64,000 nt of DNA, taken from positions 30,070,001-30,134,000 of the forward strand of contig OX419757.1 of assembly GCA_948567375.1 (NCBI GenBank). Reading direction: 5' to 3'. The notes beneath the pieces are model-generated. The model had not been told where the DNA came from and searched no databases. It saw only the letters and a list, made by a program, of their open reading frames with translations. Every line of letters begins with the position of its first letter. The first letter of the stretch is position 1. The DNA is from Lunularia cruciata. Its lineage: Eukaryota; Streptophyta; Marchantiopsida; Lunulariales; Lunulariaceae. A program made the position numbers and the translations under genes. Positions 35,305-46,947 of the stretch are shown piece by piece.

Positions 35305-38130
35305 CTTGTTCTGGCTCCTTATCAGAACAAGAGCAAAGATGTGCTCTAGTGGTCCATGAATGGACAATCGAGTAAGAGAGAATGTAGTGTATGTTGACAC
35401 TATCACTCCATCAAGGAAGATTGTAAACCTCTAGTCCAATTTGATAGTAGTGAAGCAAAGTATCGAAGATCTTCTCGTACATGTGGGGATAGATCATCTC
35501 TTGTCTCCCGCAATAACACCTTGAGAGTAGAGGATCCTTCCTTCACCTTGGCCACATATGTCTCCAAAATTGGCCTATCAACAACCACAAAATGGGAAGA
35601 AAGTAGGGGTGTTGAGAGAGCACAACTACCCAAAAATGCTATAGGTGTCATCTCTTCCATCAATAATAGGCATACCTCTCTGTACAAGATCAATAGAGAT
35701 ATCTATCTATGTGCCAAATCCCTCAATACACACAAAAATATCCCTGGTCCAATGATATCACCAAAGACTCCCATAATTCTCCTATCAGAAGCTCTCAAAC
35801 ATGATAGGAAAGTCAAGGAAGGGAGACTTTGCGGAGAAGGTAAGTTGGTTGATGTGCAATACTAGAAGAGAGTATATAAAATGCCACATACGGATCTCCT
35901 AATAGAGGAAGGTCATCCACATGGAGAATATCTTTTGCAAGGACAATGTCTAAGAAGCATGTGACAAAATCTTTGAATCTTATTGGCACTCCAAGAGTGA
36001 ACATTCCATTTTTAAATGTGACACATCCTTCTAGAAGCTCAAGCAAGAGAGGGTTACTTGAAAGGGACCATGCTCTGCACTTTAACACCTTGACTCTCAA
36101 GCCTACAAGATGTAGCTTGGTAGTCAAGTGATCAAAGGCCTGCCTAATCTGATCTATAGGGCTCACAATGTGTGTATCATCTACGAAGGAGAGAAATACA
36201 CAACCTAGCATGGCCAAAGTAGTAGATAAGCTTTGAAGTCAGCAATGGCAAACAAAGATCCCCCTCAAGGATCTCATTGTTGTGTACTGACAACTAACTC
36301 CAAGACGATGGCTCCTTCATGTGACCAACCATCTTGGTAGTAAAGTGAAGCAAGAGAGCCATAGAACAACTGCGCAAAAGGAATGAGACTCGCCAAGGAT
36401 CCACCGACCTCCCTAAGCTCTCTAAAAATGGATGCTCAAGAGATGCTATTAAAAGCATTCTCAACATTCACATGTAGGATGATCCACTTTGGATGGATAT
36501 CTAGGAGTGCCATGATGCTTAGAGATATAGCCTCACAACCTCCAAGTGTAGATACTCCAAACTGATGTGAATTGAGGTGCTTTCGGAAGTGAGATCGATG
36601 TTAAAGGACAATGGTGAGGCTAACCAAGCACAAAAAGATCTCTCCAATAGCAATTGGTCTAATGTCCCTTATGGCTTCTCCATTGCAAGAAGTTGACTAG
36701 CACCTTACACTTGACTAATTGACGCAAGAATATCTCTCCTTGTTATTGATGTAGCTACTTGAAATAACTCAATAAATCCACTAGAAGGATCATTTACTCA
36801 AAAGCAATCTCTAAGATGCTCATATATCATCCTTGATAAACCTCTTGAGAGGCAAGGGGTAGTGCATAATGCTTGTGCAAAAAGTGACCTATCAAGACAT
36901 AAAAATTGCTTAGGTTGATAATCTAAGACTTCTAATGGTACTCCCTTCCCTACCATAGGATGTACTGAATGTAGGAAGAGATAATCTCATCAGTGGGCTA
37001 GCCATAGATAAAGGGTGTTGCACTCGTGCTGCTCTACTAAACTCTCATGCTTGACCCAATGGCTTACACTGTCGTAATCGAGTGGACTTTGTGGTATCAT
37101 GTGGTAGAACCTACTTCCTAAAACATGCATCTATGATAGATTCCTCTTGTAGGGCAGCACAATCCCCCCTCGGGATTGACAAAATCTAGAAACCACCTCT
37201 TTATGCCCCGCACATCCTCCTATAGCTTAACGAAGGCACCATTGAGGGAGTAAGAGGAATAAGAATCATGCTAACTCGTCTAAGGGATAATGTTCCAAAC
37301 GATCAAGTGGTAGGCAAAAACCCTATCTAGCCTCATCATGGAGTGTACCAGGTAGCCTATGGAATACATGTGGACATGGAAAACTAGTCTCAAAATAACT
37401 CCAAGATGCTAACATGCTTATGATGCTAACCACTCCCATGACTCGATTGGTACCCTCGGAAAAGTCAACAAAGAGATAGAGGAAACATGCATAATCCCGA
37501 GTGTCACCACAATCAATGTAGTGGCTCATCTCATGTGAGCATCCAAAGTGTTCAATCATAGTCCTTGTGCATCCTTCCCACATGCATCTTTACCCCTTGC
37601 AAGGTAAAGTGTTGGTGACATACCGGGCATGGTGTATCCCAAGCCGCTCTGGGTGACCCCACATGGGGAAGTGTAGCCATGGTTAGCACAAGAATAACCA
37701 TTGTAAAACACGATGCTCCCCATACCTGTAAAACCACAACACCTCACATCCCAACTCACATGAGTAAATGTTATCTCCCCAAACCTTAAAAACTAAAACT
37801 CTCATAACTTTCAATTTAAATCTCAAAATTTTCAAATCAAGTTCCCATAGAACTCAAGCATGAATACCAAGAGATTAAAAATGAAAATTCCCGCCCCAAT
37901 CACTCTCAATGTGAAGTAATTGCTCTAAACCCTAAAAAATTCTAAAAGTCATCATAACTTTTTACTCTATTCTCCATTGCCTTCAATCTAAGTACCAATA
38001 TAACAGAAACTGAAAAATGAATGAATTGATTACTTACTCATGTGATGTATGGAGGTGAGCTCTCCAAAACTCAATAATATACTTTCTCTCATTCCTCATT
38101 TTCTCTCCCACTTGGTACCCCTCTCAAAGA

Positions 38131-38330
38131 GTGGAAGATAACCTTTATAGAATATGCAGTGCATTGTCTATATTAATGTAAACTTTGAAAGAGATTTGCA
38201 GGAAAAATCAAGCACAAAGTATGCATCACGAGGATGGAAAGGTTGTAATTTGAGAATAACATCGTAAAGGAGCAGTTCCCTGGGCATATTGTGAATATAA
38301 AAAAATTGAAAGCAGACATCATAGAACACA
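38131..38330. other. Spacer between element copies 2 and 4
   Basis: About 200 bp of unassigned sequence with no gene or repeat partner recognised. Confidence 0.5.
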
Positions 38331-38620
38331 AGAAGGATGGGAAGACCCTATCAAGCCCTACAAGAGAGAGACAAAAGAGGTAGAATGGTGCTAGACCCCA
38401 ATAGTATCAAAATGAGAAATCTGCCTTACAACACCTAAGATATTCGAGCTATGCAAATCGTTAGGTCTAGAAGCTAATGAAGCATCCAAAGAAGCATCAC
38501 CTAGAGTGATTGTTCTCTTATGGATTGTACTGGCCAGTGTTCTTTGTACAACAATGGACGCATGTTATCTAAAGTATGGTACTAGTATGTTACAAAGTAG
38601 TATGAGAACGAGAGTGGTAC
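38331..38620 (-). mobile_element. R2-like element, 3'-end fragment (copy 4)
   Basis: Matches the 3' terminal 290 bp of copy 1 (about 25405-25685). It starts on the plus strand AAGGATGGGAAGACC and includes the final coding region and CCCCAATAG block. It ends inside the endonuclease region at GAGAGTGGTAC. A 14-bp insertion (GGTACTAGTATGTT region) lies near 38578-38591. It fits a 5'-truncated insertion, or the missing 3' end of copy 2. Confidence 0.85.
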
Positions 38621-41526
38621 ACAAATATAACATCAAACATCATAAATTTCAATTTTAGCGGGAATCCTGTTCTTAATTTGCCACCCCTAAAGACCTGAAT
38701 TAAATTCGGTCGGACACATTTAGAGTCGAAATTGCTTGGTAATGACAGGAGTCTATTTTCAAGTCTGGAGCATGGGTTGGGTCATTGGGCACCGTCCATG
38801 AGGTTACCTCAAGAGTCTCTATTCCTTATTGTGCCATTTTCTAAATAAATGATGTGATTCTAACCACGATGACATTTCTCGCGGAGTGGGAGGTCAAAGA
38901 TTCTTACCCTGAACTACTCCTCTCAACATCTGAAGTACCCTGTTGTCCAGCTACTCGGCAGAACATAAGTAAGTCGCTCAAAATTGCATTCAGAAATCCT
39001 TTTAGAGGGAGAAGAAGCCGTCTAATCGGTATGAATAGAGGCCACCTCAATAGGTTCTTACTTACTAGCATTTATAACGGGAAGTGATCCTCTCACAGAA
39101 ATAGCGACCGACATTCTATTATTGCCACTACGGTCCTCCACGCCATCTCTTCAGTAGCTTACCCTCCAGCGACTTGAACGTCCGCCTTGGTCACATGATT
39201 CAGATAAGGGAAGATCGACAACCTATTCATCACGATTGACCCAGGATTCTTATCACAGAATTGTACGATGTTCGACCCGTTTGTGCAACTTCATTTCCAT
39301 GTGTGGAATAAGTGGAACCAAAACAGGACACTTCCGCGTATATATCTCATACTTTCTGAGACCATAACGTAAACTGTCGTGTGAATGCTATGGTGGAAAT
39401 ATTTATTCATCGCTGCAAGGCTTTGCCCTTCGCTTCTCAAAGTGGATGGTTAACTGTCAAGCACTGCCTCTTCCAGAGAAAATGGCTTGCATGTTCTGGA
39501 CAACGTGAAACCATCCCGCTTTTTACACAGAAAGAGAGCAAGTCACGGCGACAATTACTTAGAGAGAGCAAAGGACGAAGACAACTGAAAAGATCATTTC
39601 AAGAAGGTCGCAACTCGGTTACATGCAACTCAGGGCATCTGACACTTTTTTCTCAGCTTCCATGGTAGTGGGAACTGGTCTTGCATAAATTTAGACAGTG
39701 TAAGTTTGGAAAAGGTCGTGTTTTTTCGCCTCGGATTTGACAACGATCGCAATGCAATGATAGTTTGGGCGATAACGGTGGATCTTCTAAAGAATCAAAT
39801 ATAGCTTGACAATCAATCATGGTTGTGTGCACTCACTTAATCGCGGCATTAAACTAGATGTAGCCTGATGCTGCCGATAGTTACCGATGATAGAGGAGAA
39901 TGCAATTCGACGAGTGGCACTCAGGCGGATGTTGGCGAGGCTTCTGGTGGATGCAGCCAGCCATTCATGCAGTGAAATAAGAACAAATGAAGACTTCGAC
40001 CATTAGTGGACCAAACAACTAGGGGATTTCGACTAGTTTTCGACACGGAGTGCAATTGGCTCGAAAACATAGATCGTGGTTATCTGTAAATGAGTAGAGA
40101 ATAATTATCGGGAGTATTCATAAATTTACAATATTTGAGAAATAATGGAACTACTTTCACTTTTGTAAAATAAAAAGAGCATTCCAATAATTTTATGATC
40201 ATTCTAGAATTCACACCCATTAAATTATACATTTATAACCGCTTTTTACACTCTTATGAATACATGTAAAACTAGAATTAAAACCCATGCTGACTTTTTT
40301 AAACCTACCGCGTATGGAGATAAGAAGTAAGTTTCATTTCAATTAGGCGGAGACTGATCTTTGGAAAGATCCAGTCCTGTTTGTGGGTCCCCAGCGATGC
40401 AAGTGTGATGTGATGATCCCGGGCAATTAGATTCAGACGCCCGTACGACCTTCCCATATTAGAGTAACTCCTTCATGCTAGCTAGGTAAAAGTATATTCA
40501 AATACCGAAAGTGGTTTCATGTGCTTGCAGGCATTGTCTTCCGAGTTCTGCCCTCACATGTCTGTAATTGGCTCACTCCTATACAATGTGCAATTGGATT
40601 GTATTCCTCGGGGAAAGCAAGATATTGCTAAGTCACTCGAATTTGTCTTCCCATTAGATGCCTTGTAGACTCCTGGTAGATAATTGATACGTTTTTGTTT
40701 CTTACGACCGTTTACTTATTAGTAGGACAAGCCTCCCTTTCATTGGCTCCCTTGATATTTGATTGCCCACCAAAACCGGTTGGGTGCTTGAAGATAGATG
40801 TTAAGAAACCACTTTTCATCAGAGAGAATCATGCACGCAGACTGGCTGAGTGACTGTCAGCATGTCAGCTATTACATCGTCTCACCTATTTTTGTACCGT
40901 ACTTATCTGTATACCTTTTACGTCAATGGAGCATGAAGTTTCCACAGCATGCATTGCTCTACGGATTTCACAATTGCTAGCAGCGTTCCTCGATCTGCCC
41001 CATTAGAACTAACCTTGTGGATGGCTAACATTTGTTAACCTTGTGAATGGCTAACATGTTTTATTAGCTAACATTTGTCATGTCAACTTCCAGCAGGGGT
41101 ATGGGCACTGGGCGTAACCAAATCTAGTGAGGTGTTAACAACCGCGTTAGATATACGATTAGAATTTGCGAAGCTTTTCAAGGATCCTTGCATAGAAATG
41201 ATTCGTGATCGGATGAGTGAGGAAAACGTGATATGAGCCCCAGGCAACTCGGGTCCGATTCGGAGGAGAACACAACCTTTACTGCAAGTGGGTCCCTACC
41301 GATATGGGAAGAAATAATCCCAACCAGCTAACAGGCGAACACAACCTTTACTGCAAGTGGCCAAATCAAAGTGAGCTGCTCACTTTGACCATAAGAGGAA
41401 GTGCAGTATCGCAGATGGGTCGCACGAATATACCAGGTCGCAGAACCGGCTTAAAACAGGTTGGTAAGAGGAATGCAACCGTTATACGATATGTTCTCTG
41501 ATCTTTGAATTTAGTATTTTGGCGAA
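38621..41526. other. Low-copy-looking intergenic DNA
   Basis: Balanced base composition, no transposon motif, no long repeat partner. Frames such as 39381-39668 (95 codons) have no recognised domain. Small local duplications occur near 41015-41070 (CTTGTGGATGGCTAACAT and CTTGTGAATGGCTAACAT) and 41270-41360 (ACACAACCTTTACTGCAAGTGG twice). It may contain regulatory or non-coding sequence; nothing can be called. Confidence 0.4.
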
Positions 41527-42294
41527 CTTTTTGGAGGATGGAGGATAGTTACTCACAATATTATCATGGCATGTTATCACAATATGTTTACCATGGCATG
41601 AGACTGGATAGTTGGTTTGGAGGGAATTTTGGCATGCTTTACAGTTGACACGGTTCAGGGCAGATTTATATTTGGTCCAAGATGAATAAGTGCTACTGGC
41701 AGATGTTGTGATTACAGACTCTGCCCGTGATGCGGGGTTGGAGGAGTGAGTTATGACCCATCCTCAGGGTTGGGTGGCGAGCAGAGTGACAGCAAGGAAG
41801 ATCTCCAAGTAAAGAGGTATGCAACGAGTTCGACTCTTTGTTTCTCTAGTAGTGGAGTTACATGGAGCGATGGATGGGGCACATTTGATGTGGTGAGTTT
41901 GACACATTTGCCTAGGAGTGCCCGAGGGCATATCATTCCAAACGTCAAGGGTATCATTATCACTCTCATATTTCTATGCATATTTTAGGTTCTGTGTCCA
42001 TTAGTCTACCGGGTGCATTGGCTGGTGCAATCCATTAGAGAATAATCACATTAGATGATGCTTCTATGGATGTTCCATTTGTTTGTAAACCATACAATTT
42101 GCATAGCTCAGAGGTCTTAAATGTTGGAAGTAGATGATGCTTCTATGGATATTCCATTTGTTTGTAAACCATACAATTTGCTTAGCTCAGATATCTTAAA
42201 TGTTGGGAGGCAGATTCCTCCTATCGATAATGTGACTTAGCTCCATTTTACCCCCTTGTTTTTTGTCTAGCATGATGGGGTGTTCCCCTCCTTG
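41527..42294 (+). mobile_element. R2-like element, 3' fragment on the plus strand (copy 5)
   Basis: Homologous to the endonuclease end and 3' UTR of copy 1. Sense blocks include TTTTGGAGGAT, GGCAGATTTATATTTGGTCC (coding ADLYLV), GCAGATGTTGTGATTACAGA (coding ADVVITD), the ATGGAGCGATGG region, and the 3' UTR CCATTTTACC block. It is 5'-truncated just after the CCHC motif. It includes a diverged duplication of about 78 bp (about 42056-42130 and 42134-42208, GATGATGCTTCTATGGAT). All frames are broken. Confidence 0.82.
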
Positions 42295-43080
42295 TTTTCA
42301 CACACAGTCACGTTTCCCGTTTATATAAGCACGATCGACAGATGGACTTCACAGTACCCCAAGCTTTGGCACATAAACGTGAAGTCGCCCCTAGTTGTAA
42401 AAGATTGAACAGCACCCTTTGATGCCACGTGTCCGACGTGCCATCTGTTTATCATTGTTGACAATGGTGGCTCCGTATTGGCAACGAATGTTCTTGCCAA
42501 GATAGTAACCTGCCGGTACATAGAGAACGCAACTCGAAGACAGTCGGCGTAAAGGAAGTTCTCGACAAATGTGTTCACCGGAGATCTTTCCCATGCAAAT
42601 GAACAAAACTTCTTGTTGTTTCTTTGGGTCCAAATCCGTGTCGGGCATCAACTCTAGTCATTTCTTTCTGGCTAAATTCCAATCCCGAAACTCTCCAACA
42701 GGCCCAGAAGTTTAGATTTAACCTTTTCCAAATTCCAGTCATTTCTTTCTGCCAAACTCCCCATCCAACCCGAAATCTAATTTCTTACGGCTGAACCCCA
42801 ACCGCAACTTCGGAGCCGAATTGAAAATCTTATTTGTGTTCAATCCGAGCTGAATTCCAATGCAGATCGCTGTTTAGATATTGTGTTCGAAATTATATTT
42901 CCACCCATCCTCCCATCACCCCAAGCCGGGCATGGGTGATTGGCTCTTCCTGAACTAACCATTTGCCTTAAAATTACATATTTCCACGCGAATTATAGAT
43001 CGAGCATCTTCTCCAAAACATTTAAGTGACACTCAATGCAAAAGTACTCGATTCTCAAATTCCAGTCCGTTTTCGAGTTA
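42295..43080. other. Intergenic DNA
   Basis: No recognised gene. The minus-strand frames at 42321-42651 overlap each other and have no domain. Repeated TCATTTCTTTCTG and AACTCC blocks near 42655-42770 are imperfect local duplications. Confidence 0.4.
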
Positions 43081-43116
43081 CAACGACAAACAAAGAACTT
43101 TCTTTGTTTGTCGTTG
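43081..43116. repeat. Compact palindrome, 16-bp arms, 4-nt loop
   Basis: CAACGACAAACAAAGA and TCTTTGTTTGTCGTTG flank ACTT. With one mismatch the pairing extends a few bases further on each side. No adjacent gene end suggests a terminator role in this eukaryotic context. Confidence 0.95.
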
Positions 43117-43468
43117 CAACTTTGTTCTATGTTTGTCCACGTTTATGCCGCCATGTTCTATGTGAAACTGGATACTCAAATACAATAGGGAATTACAAGA
43201 ACCTAGTTGTTCGTGAACTTAAATGCCATGTAGGACTCGCTGCCACGTCAAGCTAAAAAGGATGTTGGTACTTGGGGTGCTGTTAAGTCGATGTGCCAAA
43301 GTTCGGGTAGTCTTATGTCCACCTCTGCACAAACAGATTGGTGAATTTCACGGAAGTGAGTGCATAACTACATGAGGAGGTCCGTTAGAGTAAGTGTATA
43401 CTTGTCACTCATATACCCTATAAAGGTTTGATCTAATTGGGTCAATTAAGGAATAGATTCTACAAAGG

Positions 43469-43497
43469 AGGACTAGGATGGCACGCATCCTAGTCCT
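43469..43497. repeat. Short palindrome, 12-bp arms, 5-nt loop
   Basis: AGGACTAGGATG and CATCCTAGTCCT flank GCACG, just before element copy 3 begins. Confidence 0.9.
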
Positions 43498-43499
43498 TT

Positions 43500-45240
43500 T
43501 ATGAGGGCTCTTGCTTTCTGTATCGCTGTCTCCTATACCTTTACTACGAGCATGGTTGTTCATAGTCACCAATCTTAGAATCAATTGTTGGTATAGATCC
43601 TTTAGGGGGACCTCTTTGTGCCATGGTTCATTTTAGAGTTCTCTTATTTACTATTTTGGCCATGCCAAGTTATATATTTCTTTTCTTATCAGATGATACA
43701 CACATCGTGGGCCTTGTGGATCAGATTATGCATTTTTTTTATCACTTGACTACCAAGCTACATCTAGTTGGCTTGAGAGCCAATGTGTCAAAATGTAGTG
43801 CATGGTCCCTTTTAGGTATCACTCTCCACCTTGAGCTTCCAGAGGGGTGTATCACATTTACAAATGGACTACTTGTTTTTGGAGTGTCGATAGGATCCAA
43901 GGATTTTGTCCCATGCTTCTTAGACGCTGCCCTTGCAAAGGATGTTCTCCATGTGGATGACTTTCTGTTACTAGGAGATCCGTAAGTGGCATTTGGTATA
44001 CTCTCCTTGAGTATCGCTCGTCAACCGACGTACCTCATACACACAGTTCCTCCTTCCTCGTCCTTCTTATCTCATCTGAGAGCCTTTGATAGGAGGATTA
44101 TGGGAGTCTTTGGTGATATTATTGGACCAAGGACTTTTGAGTGTGTGACAAGGGACTTGGCACGTAGACAAATGGCTCTGCCGATCTCATGTGGAAGGGT
44201 TGGCTTGCTATTTATGGAGGAGGCGACACCTATAGCGTTTTTGGGTAGTTGGGCTCTCTCTACACCCCTACTTTCTTCTCATTTTGTGGTTGTTGATAGG
44301 CTAGTTTTGGAGGCTTATGTGGCAGAGGTGGAAGAGAGATCTTATTCTCTCCAAATGTTATTGTGGCAGATGAGAGATAGTCTTTCCCCACAGGCATGAG
44401 AGGACTTTCCATCTTTTGCTTCATTATAGTCAGATTGGACTGGAGGTTTACAATCTTCCTTGATGGAGCAACAGTGTGAGCATTCACTACATTCTCTCTT
44501 AGTTGATGCATCCATTCCTTAGGCTACTACAACGCGTCTTTGCTCTCGCTCCAACAAAGGTGCAGGCTCTTGGATCCTAGCTCAACTGTGCATTAGGGCA
44601 TTCCGAATTGCACCAACTACTTTCTCTACAATGATGAGGTTTTGCCTAGGTTTGGTCTACCCATCCACATTTTCATTACTCACTTGTGAGTGTGATTATA
44701 CACTAGATGCAACAACGGTCCATATGACACGATGCCCTTTTGGAGGACAAATGATAGCTACCCATGATGCTATTAGAGAGTGATTACCCACCCCCTTGGA
44801 TGGGCGGTGAGTGCAACAGCAGGTCGTAAGGTCTCCAAGTATATGGGCATGCAGCAAGGTTACCTCTGTGTCCCTCTAGCCTTGAAGTTATATGGAGCGA
44901 TGGACACGGTGTTCGACACATTTTTCAAGGAGTGCACTAGAGCTTATCATATTAGGTGCCAAGGGGTACCACTCTCACTCTCATACTTTATAGCATATTT
45001 TAGGCAGCATGTTTCCATTGCTCTATAGAGGGCAGTGGCTGGTGCAATCCATAGGAAAGCAATCACACTAGGTGATGTTTCTTTGGATACTCTAATTGTT
45101 TTTAGACCATACAACTTGCATAGCTAAGATATATTAGGTGTAGTAGGGTAGATTTCTCTTATAAACTCTATTGGGGCTTAGCCCCATTTTACCTTTTTTG
45201 TCTCTCCCTTGTATGGCTTGATGGGATCTTCCCATCCTTT
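43500..45240 (+). mobile_element. R2-like element, 5'-truncated copy 3 on the plus strand
   Basis: Begins in the RT domain (the segment encoding the YYQHG region of copy 1 matches 43535-43560) and runs through to the 3' UTR. It is the least broken copy in the RT-thumb region: 43623-43985 and 43986-44399 are two halves of one frame separated only by a TAA. RT motif C reads LSDDTHIVG, and the CCHC motif keeps its histidine (VHMTRC, near 44718-44735). The endonuclease end and the GGGGCTTAGCCCC block follow. It starts as 5'-truncated non-LTR insertions typically do. Confidence 0.88.
43623..44399 (+). pseudogene. RT C-terminal half of copy 3, one frame split by TAA
   Basis: The frame opens MVHFRVLLFTILAMPSYIF, matching AMAHFRALLSTTLAMLG of copy 1, then gives the motif C segment LSDDTHIVGLVDQIM and LLGDP followed by TAA at 43983. 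It resumes in frame with VAFGILSLSIARQPTYLI. It ends at TGA where copy 1 has CGA. The stop after LLGDP is at the same codon as TAG in copy 1, while copy 2 has TAT. Confidence 0.8.
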
Positions 45241-45589
45241 GAGTTCTCTCCACTGTCCCCTTTTTCCTCTTATACCTTTACAACATACTATTGGGTCCTA
45301 TGGAGACCTGATGGGAACAATGCTATGCTCTTCTCTCCCTTTTAACGTCGTCTTAGTCATGAAGAACGTCATCATGCGACTAGTGATAATGAATGTACTT
45401 GGCTGTCGCCCCTTTCAATGTACTAGGCTTTAGTGAACTTCACCTGGATCTTATAAAGTATGATTTATCCAGTTGTTGTGTCAAGCTTGCTCAACTGTAG
45501 AAAATCCTCTAGTTAAGAGATTTATACTTTCACATTGGAGGCTTAAGCTTGCAATCATGTAGCAATTCCGTATATGCTTTGCAATATAT

Positions 45590-45625
45590 GGTAACCTGAT
45601 TTTAGGAACCTAAAATCAGGTTACC
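45590..45625. repeat. Compact palindrome, 17-bp arms, 2-nt loop
   Basis: GGTAACCTGATTTTAGG and CCTAAAATCAGGTTACC are separated by AA only. It is perfect, and such a tight centre is uncommon by chance. Confidence 0.96.
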
Positions 45626-46369
45626 AGGTATAAAATCCTAAATCCTTCAAATTTGCATGATCTCCGTATCAGGTTCTCGTCTCCAAGTAAACTCAGTATT
45701 GTGCCGTGAACCTCTTGATGAAGCGTGTATGATCAACTTAAGCGTGTATGTACTTAATGATCAACGGAGCGAGAAAAGTAGTGGGGTCTTGAGTATGATG
45801 CCATAGGAGAGACCAAACAAATGGGATGTCACTCCGCTCTTGAAATTAACGGAGGCCCCATTACAAAAGCATCTGGAAGGAAGACGATCATGCCACTCTT
45901 TTGTATACAAAACAATTATGCCATATGCATGGCTTCGCTTTCTTTATTGAGTTTGACGAACTCGTAAAGAGTCATTGTCCTGGAAGAATACATACGGTTG
46001 GTTAAGAGTAGGCTGAAAGTACTGCGCTGTAGTGTGTTGAGTTCGGTCGAATCTGTTCATGCTTCATACTTCCCGAAGAACGACATCCTCGTTTCAGAAG
46101 GCGACTTTGAAATTTTGAAGGACCAAGTGATTGTGTCGTGAGCTGCACGTGAGTATATTTTTTAAGATTTAACGTCGGAAGGAAATTTATTACTTGACCT
46201 AACATGCGGGACGGATGGTGGGGGACATATGGATAGTGTTCCGGAGTTAAGTTTCAAGGACGACAACCATCTTTATTCTTTAAATATCCAAATAAACACA
46301 AATCTTTGAGAACAAAACATAAGAGAAAGACCTAACAGTACCTTACCTTGGAGGGAAAAGGAAAACACT
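45626..46369. other. Intergenic DNA
   Basis: No gene, repeat partner or transposon motif recognised. Minus-strand frame 46002-46205 has no known domain. Confidence 0.4.
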
Positions 46370-46841
46370 AAGGATGGGAAGACCCCATCATGGCGGTCAA
46401 GGGTGAGACAAAATAGGTAAAATGGGGCTAAGCTCCAATAGAGTAGATATGAGAAATCTGTCCTCCCATATCTAAGAGATTCGAGCTATGCAAGTTAAGA
46501 GATTCGAGCTATGCAAGTCATAAGATCTATAAACAACTAGAGCATCCAAAGAAACATCACCTAATGTGATTGCTCTTCTATGGATTGCACCCACCACTAT
46601 ATTCCATAGAGCAATGGACATATGTTGTCTAAAATATGCTACAAAGTATGAGAGTGAGAGTGATATCCCTGACGCTTAACATGATAAGCTCTCGTGCACT
46701 CCTTGACAAATGTATGAAACCACTAGAATGATCATCTGCCTGAAAATAATCTCTAAGGTGCTCATATACCATCCTTGCTAAACCTCATGAGGAAAGGGAA
46801 GGAGCATCGCGCAATGCTTGTGCAAAAAGTAACCTATCAAG
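46370..46841 (-). mobile_element. R2-like element with a 2-kb internal deletion (copy 6)
   Basis: 46370-46713 matches the 3' end of copy 1 (about 25408-25735). From about 46716 to 46841 it matches about 27722-27853, the region before RT. About 2 kb, including the whole RT core and CCHC motif, is missing at the join (ACAAATGTATGAAACCACTAG). A 23-bp block (AGAGATTCGAGCTATGCAAGT) is tandemly repeated near 46475-46520. The right end lacks the zinc finger and 5' UTR. Confidence 0.85.
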
Positions 46842-46947
46842 CAACCTACTTTACCTTTCTGCAAATTTTTTTTTGCAGAAAATTACACTCATATTCCACA
46901 TATACTCTTGAGTTGACTCTTATGATATAAGGGACCTCTTTTATTTC

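Larger units (their letters stand above)
34608..38130 (-). mobile_element. R2-like non-LTR retrotransposon, copy 2, lacking its 3' end
   Basis: Collinear with copy 1 from inside the endonuclease region (left) to the 5' UTR (right, homologous to 28680-29080). It contains the zinc finger (CPVCHQHFTLQGVKMHVGRMH at about 37655-37590), motif A region near 36480-36400, motif C FVDDTHIVS near 36190-36165, LLGDPYVAFYILSSSIAHQP near 35905-35850, and a CCHC motif with its histidine intact (VHMTQC, near 35105-35085). Divergence and stops are much heavier than in copy 1, so it is older. The left end stops inside the endonuclease at the sequence matching about 25610 of copy 1. 3' truncation is unusual for target-primed insertion. 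Confidence 0.85.

Noticed and set aside
38617-38624. GTACACAA shared at 34612-34619 and 38617-38624 as a target duplication of a rotated copy 2/4 unit
   Set aside because: Element homology extends through both occurrences, so the match is better explained as element sequence.
43533-45291. Possible 14-bp target duplication (TATACCTTTAC) around copy 3
   Set aside because: The left occurrence aligns with element-internal sequence of copy 1 (the CCTTTACTAC segment), so it is part of the element.
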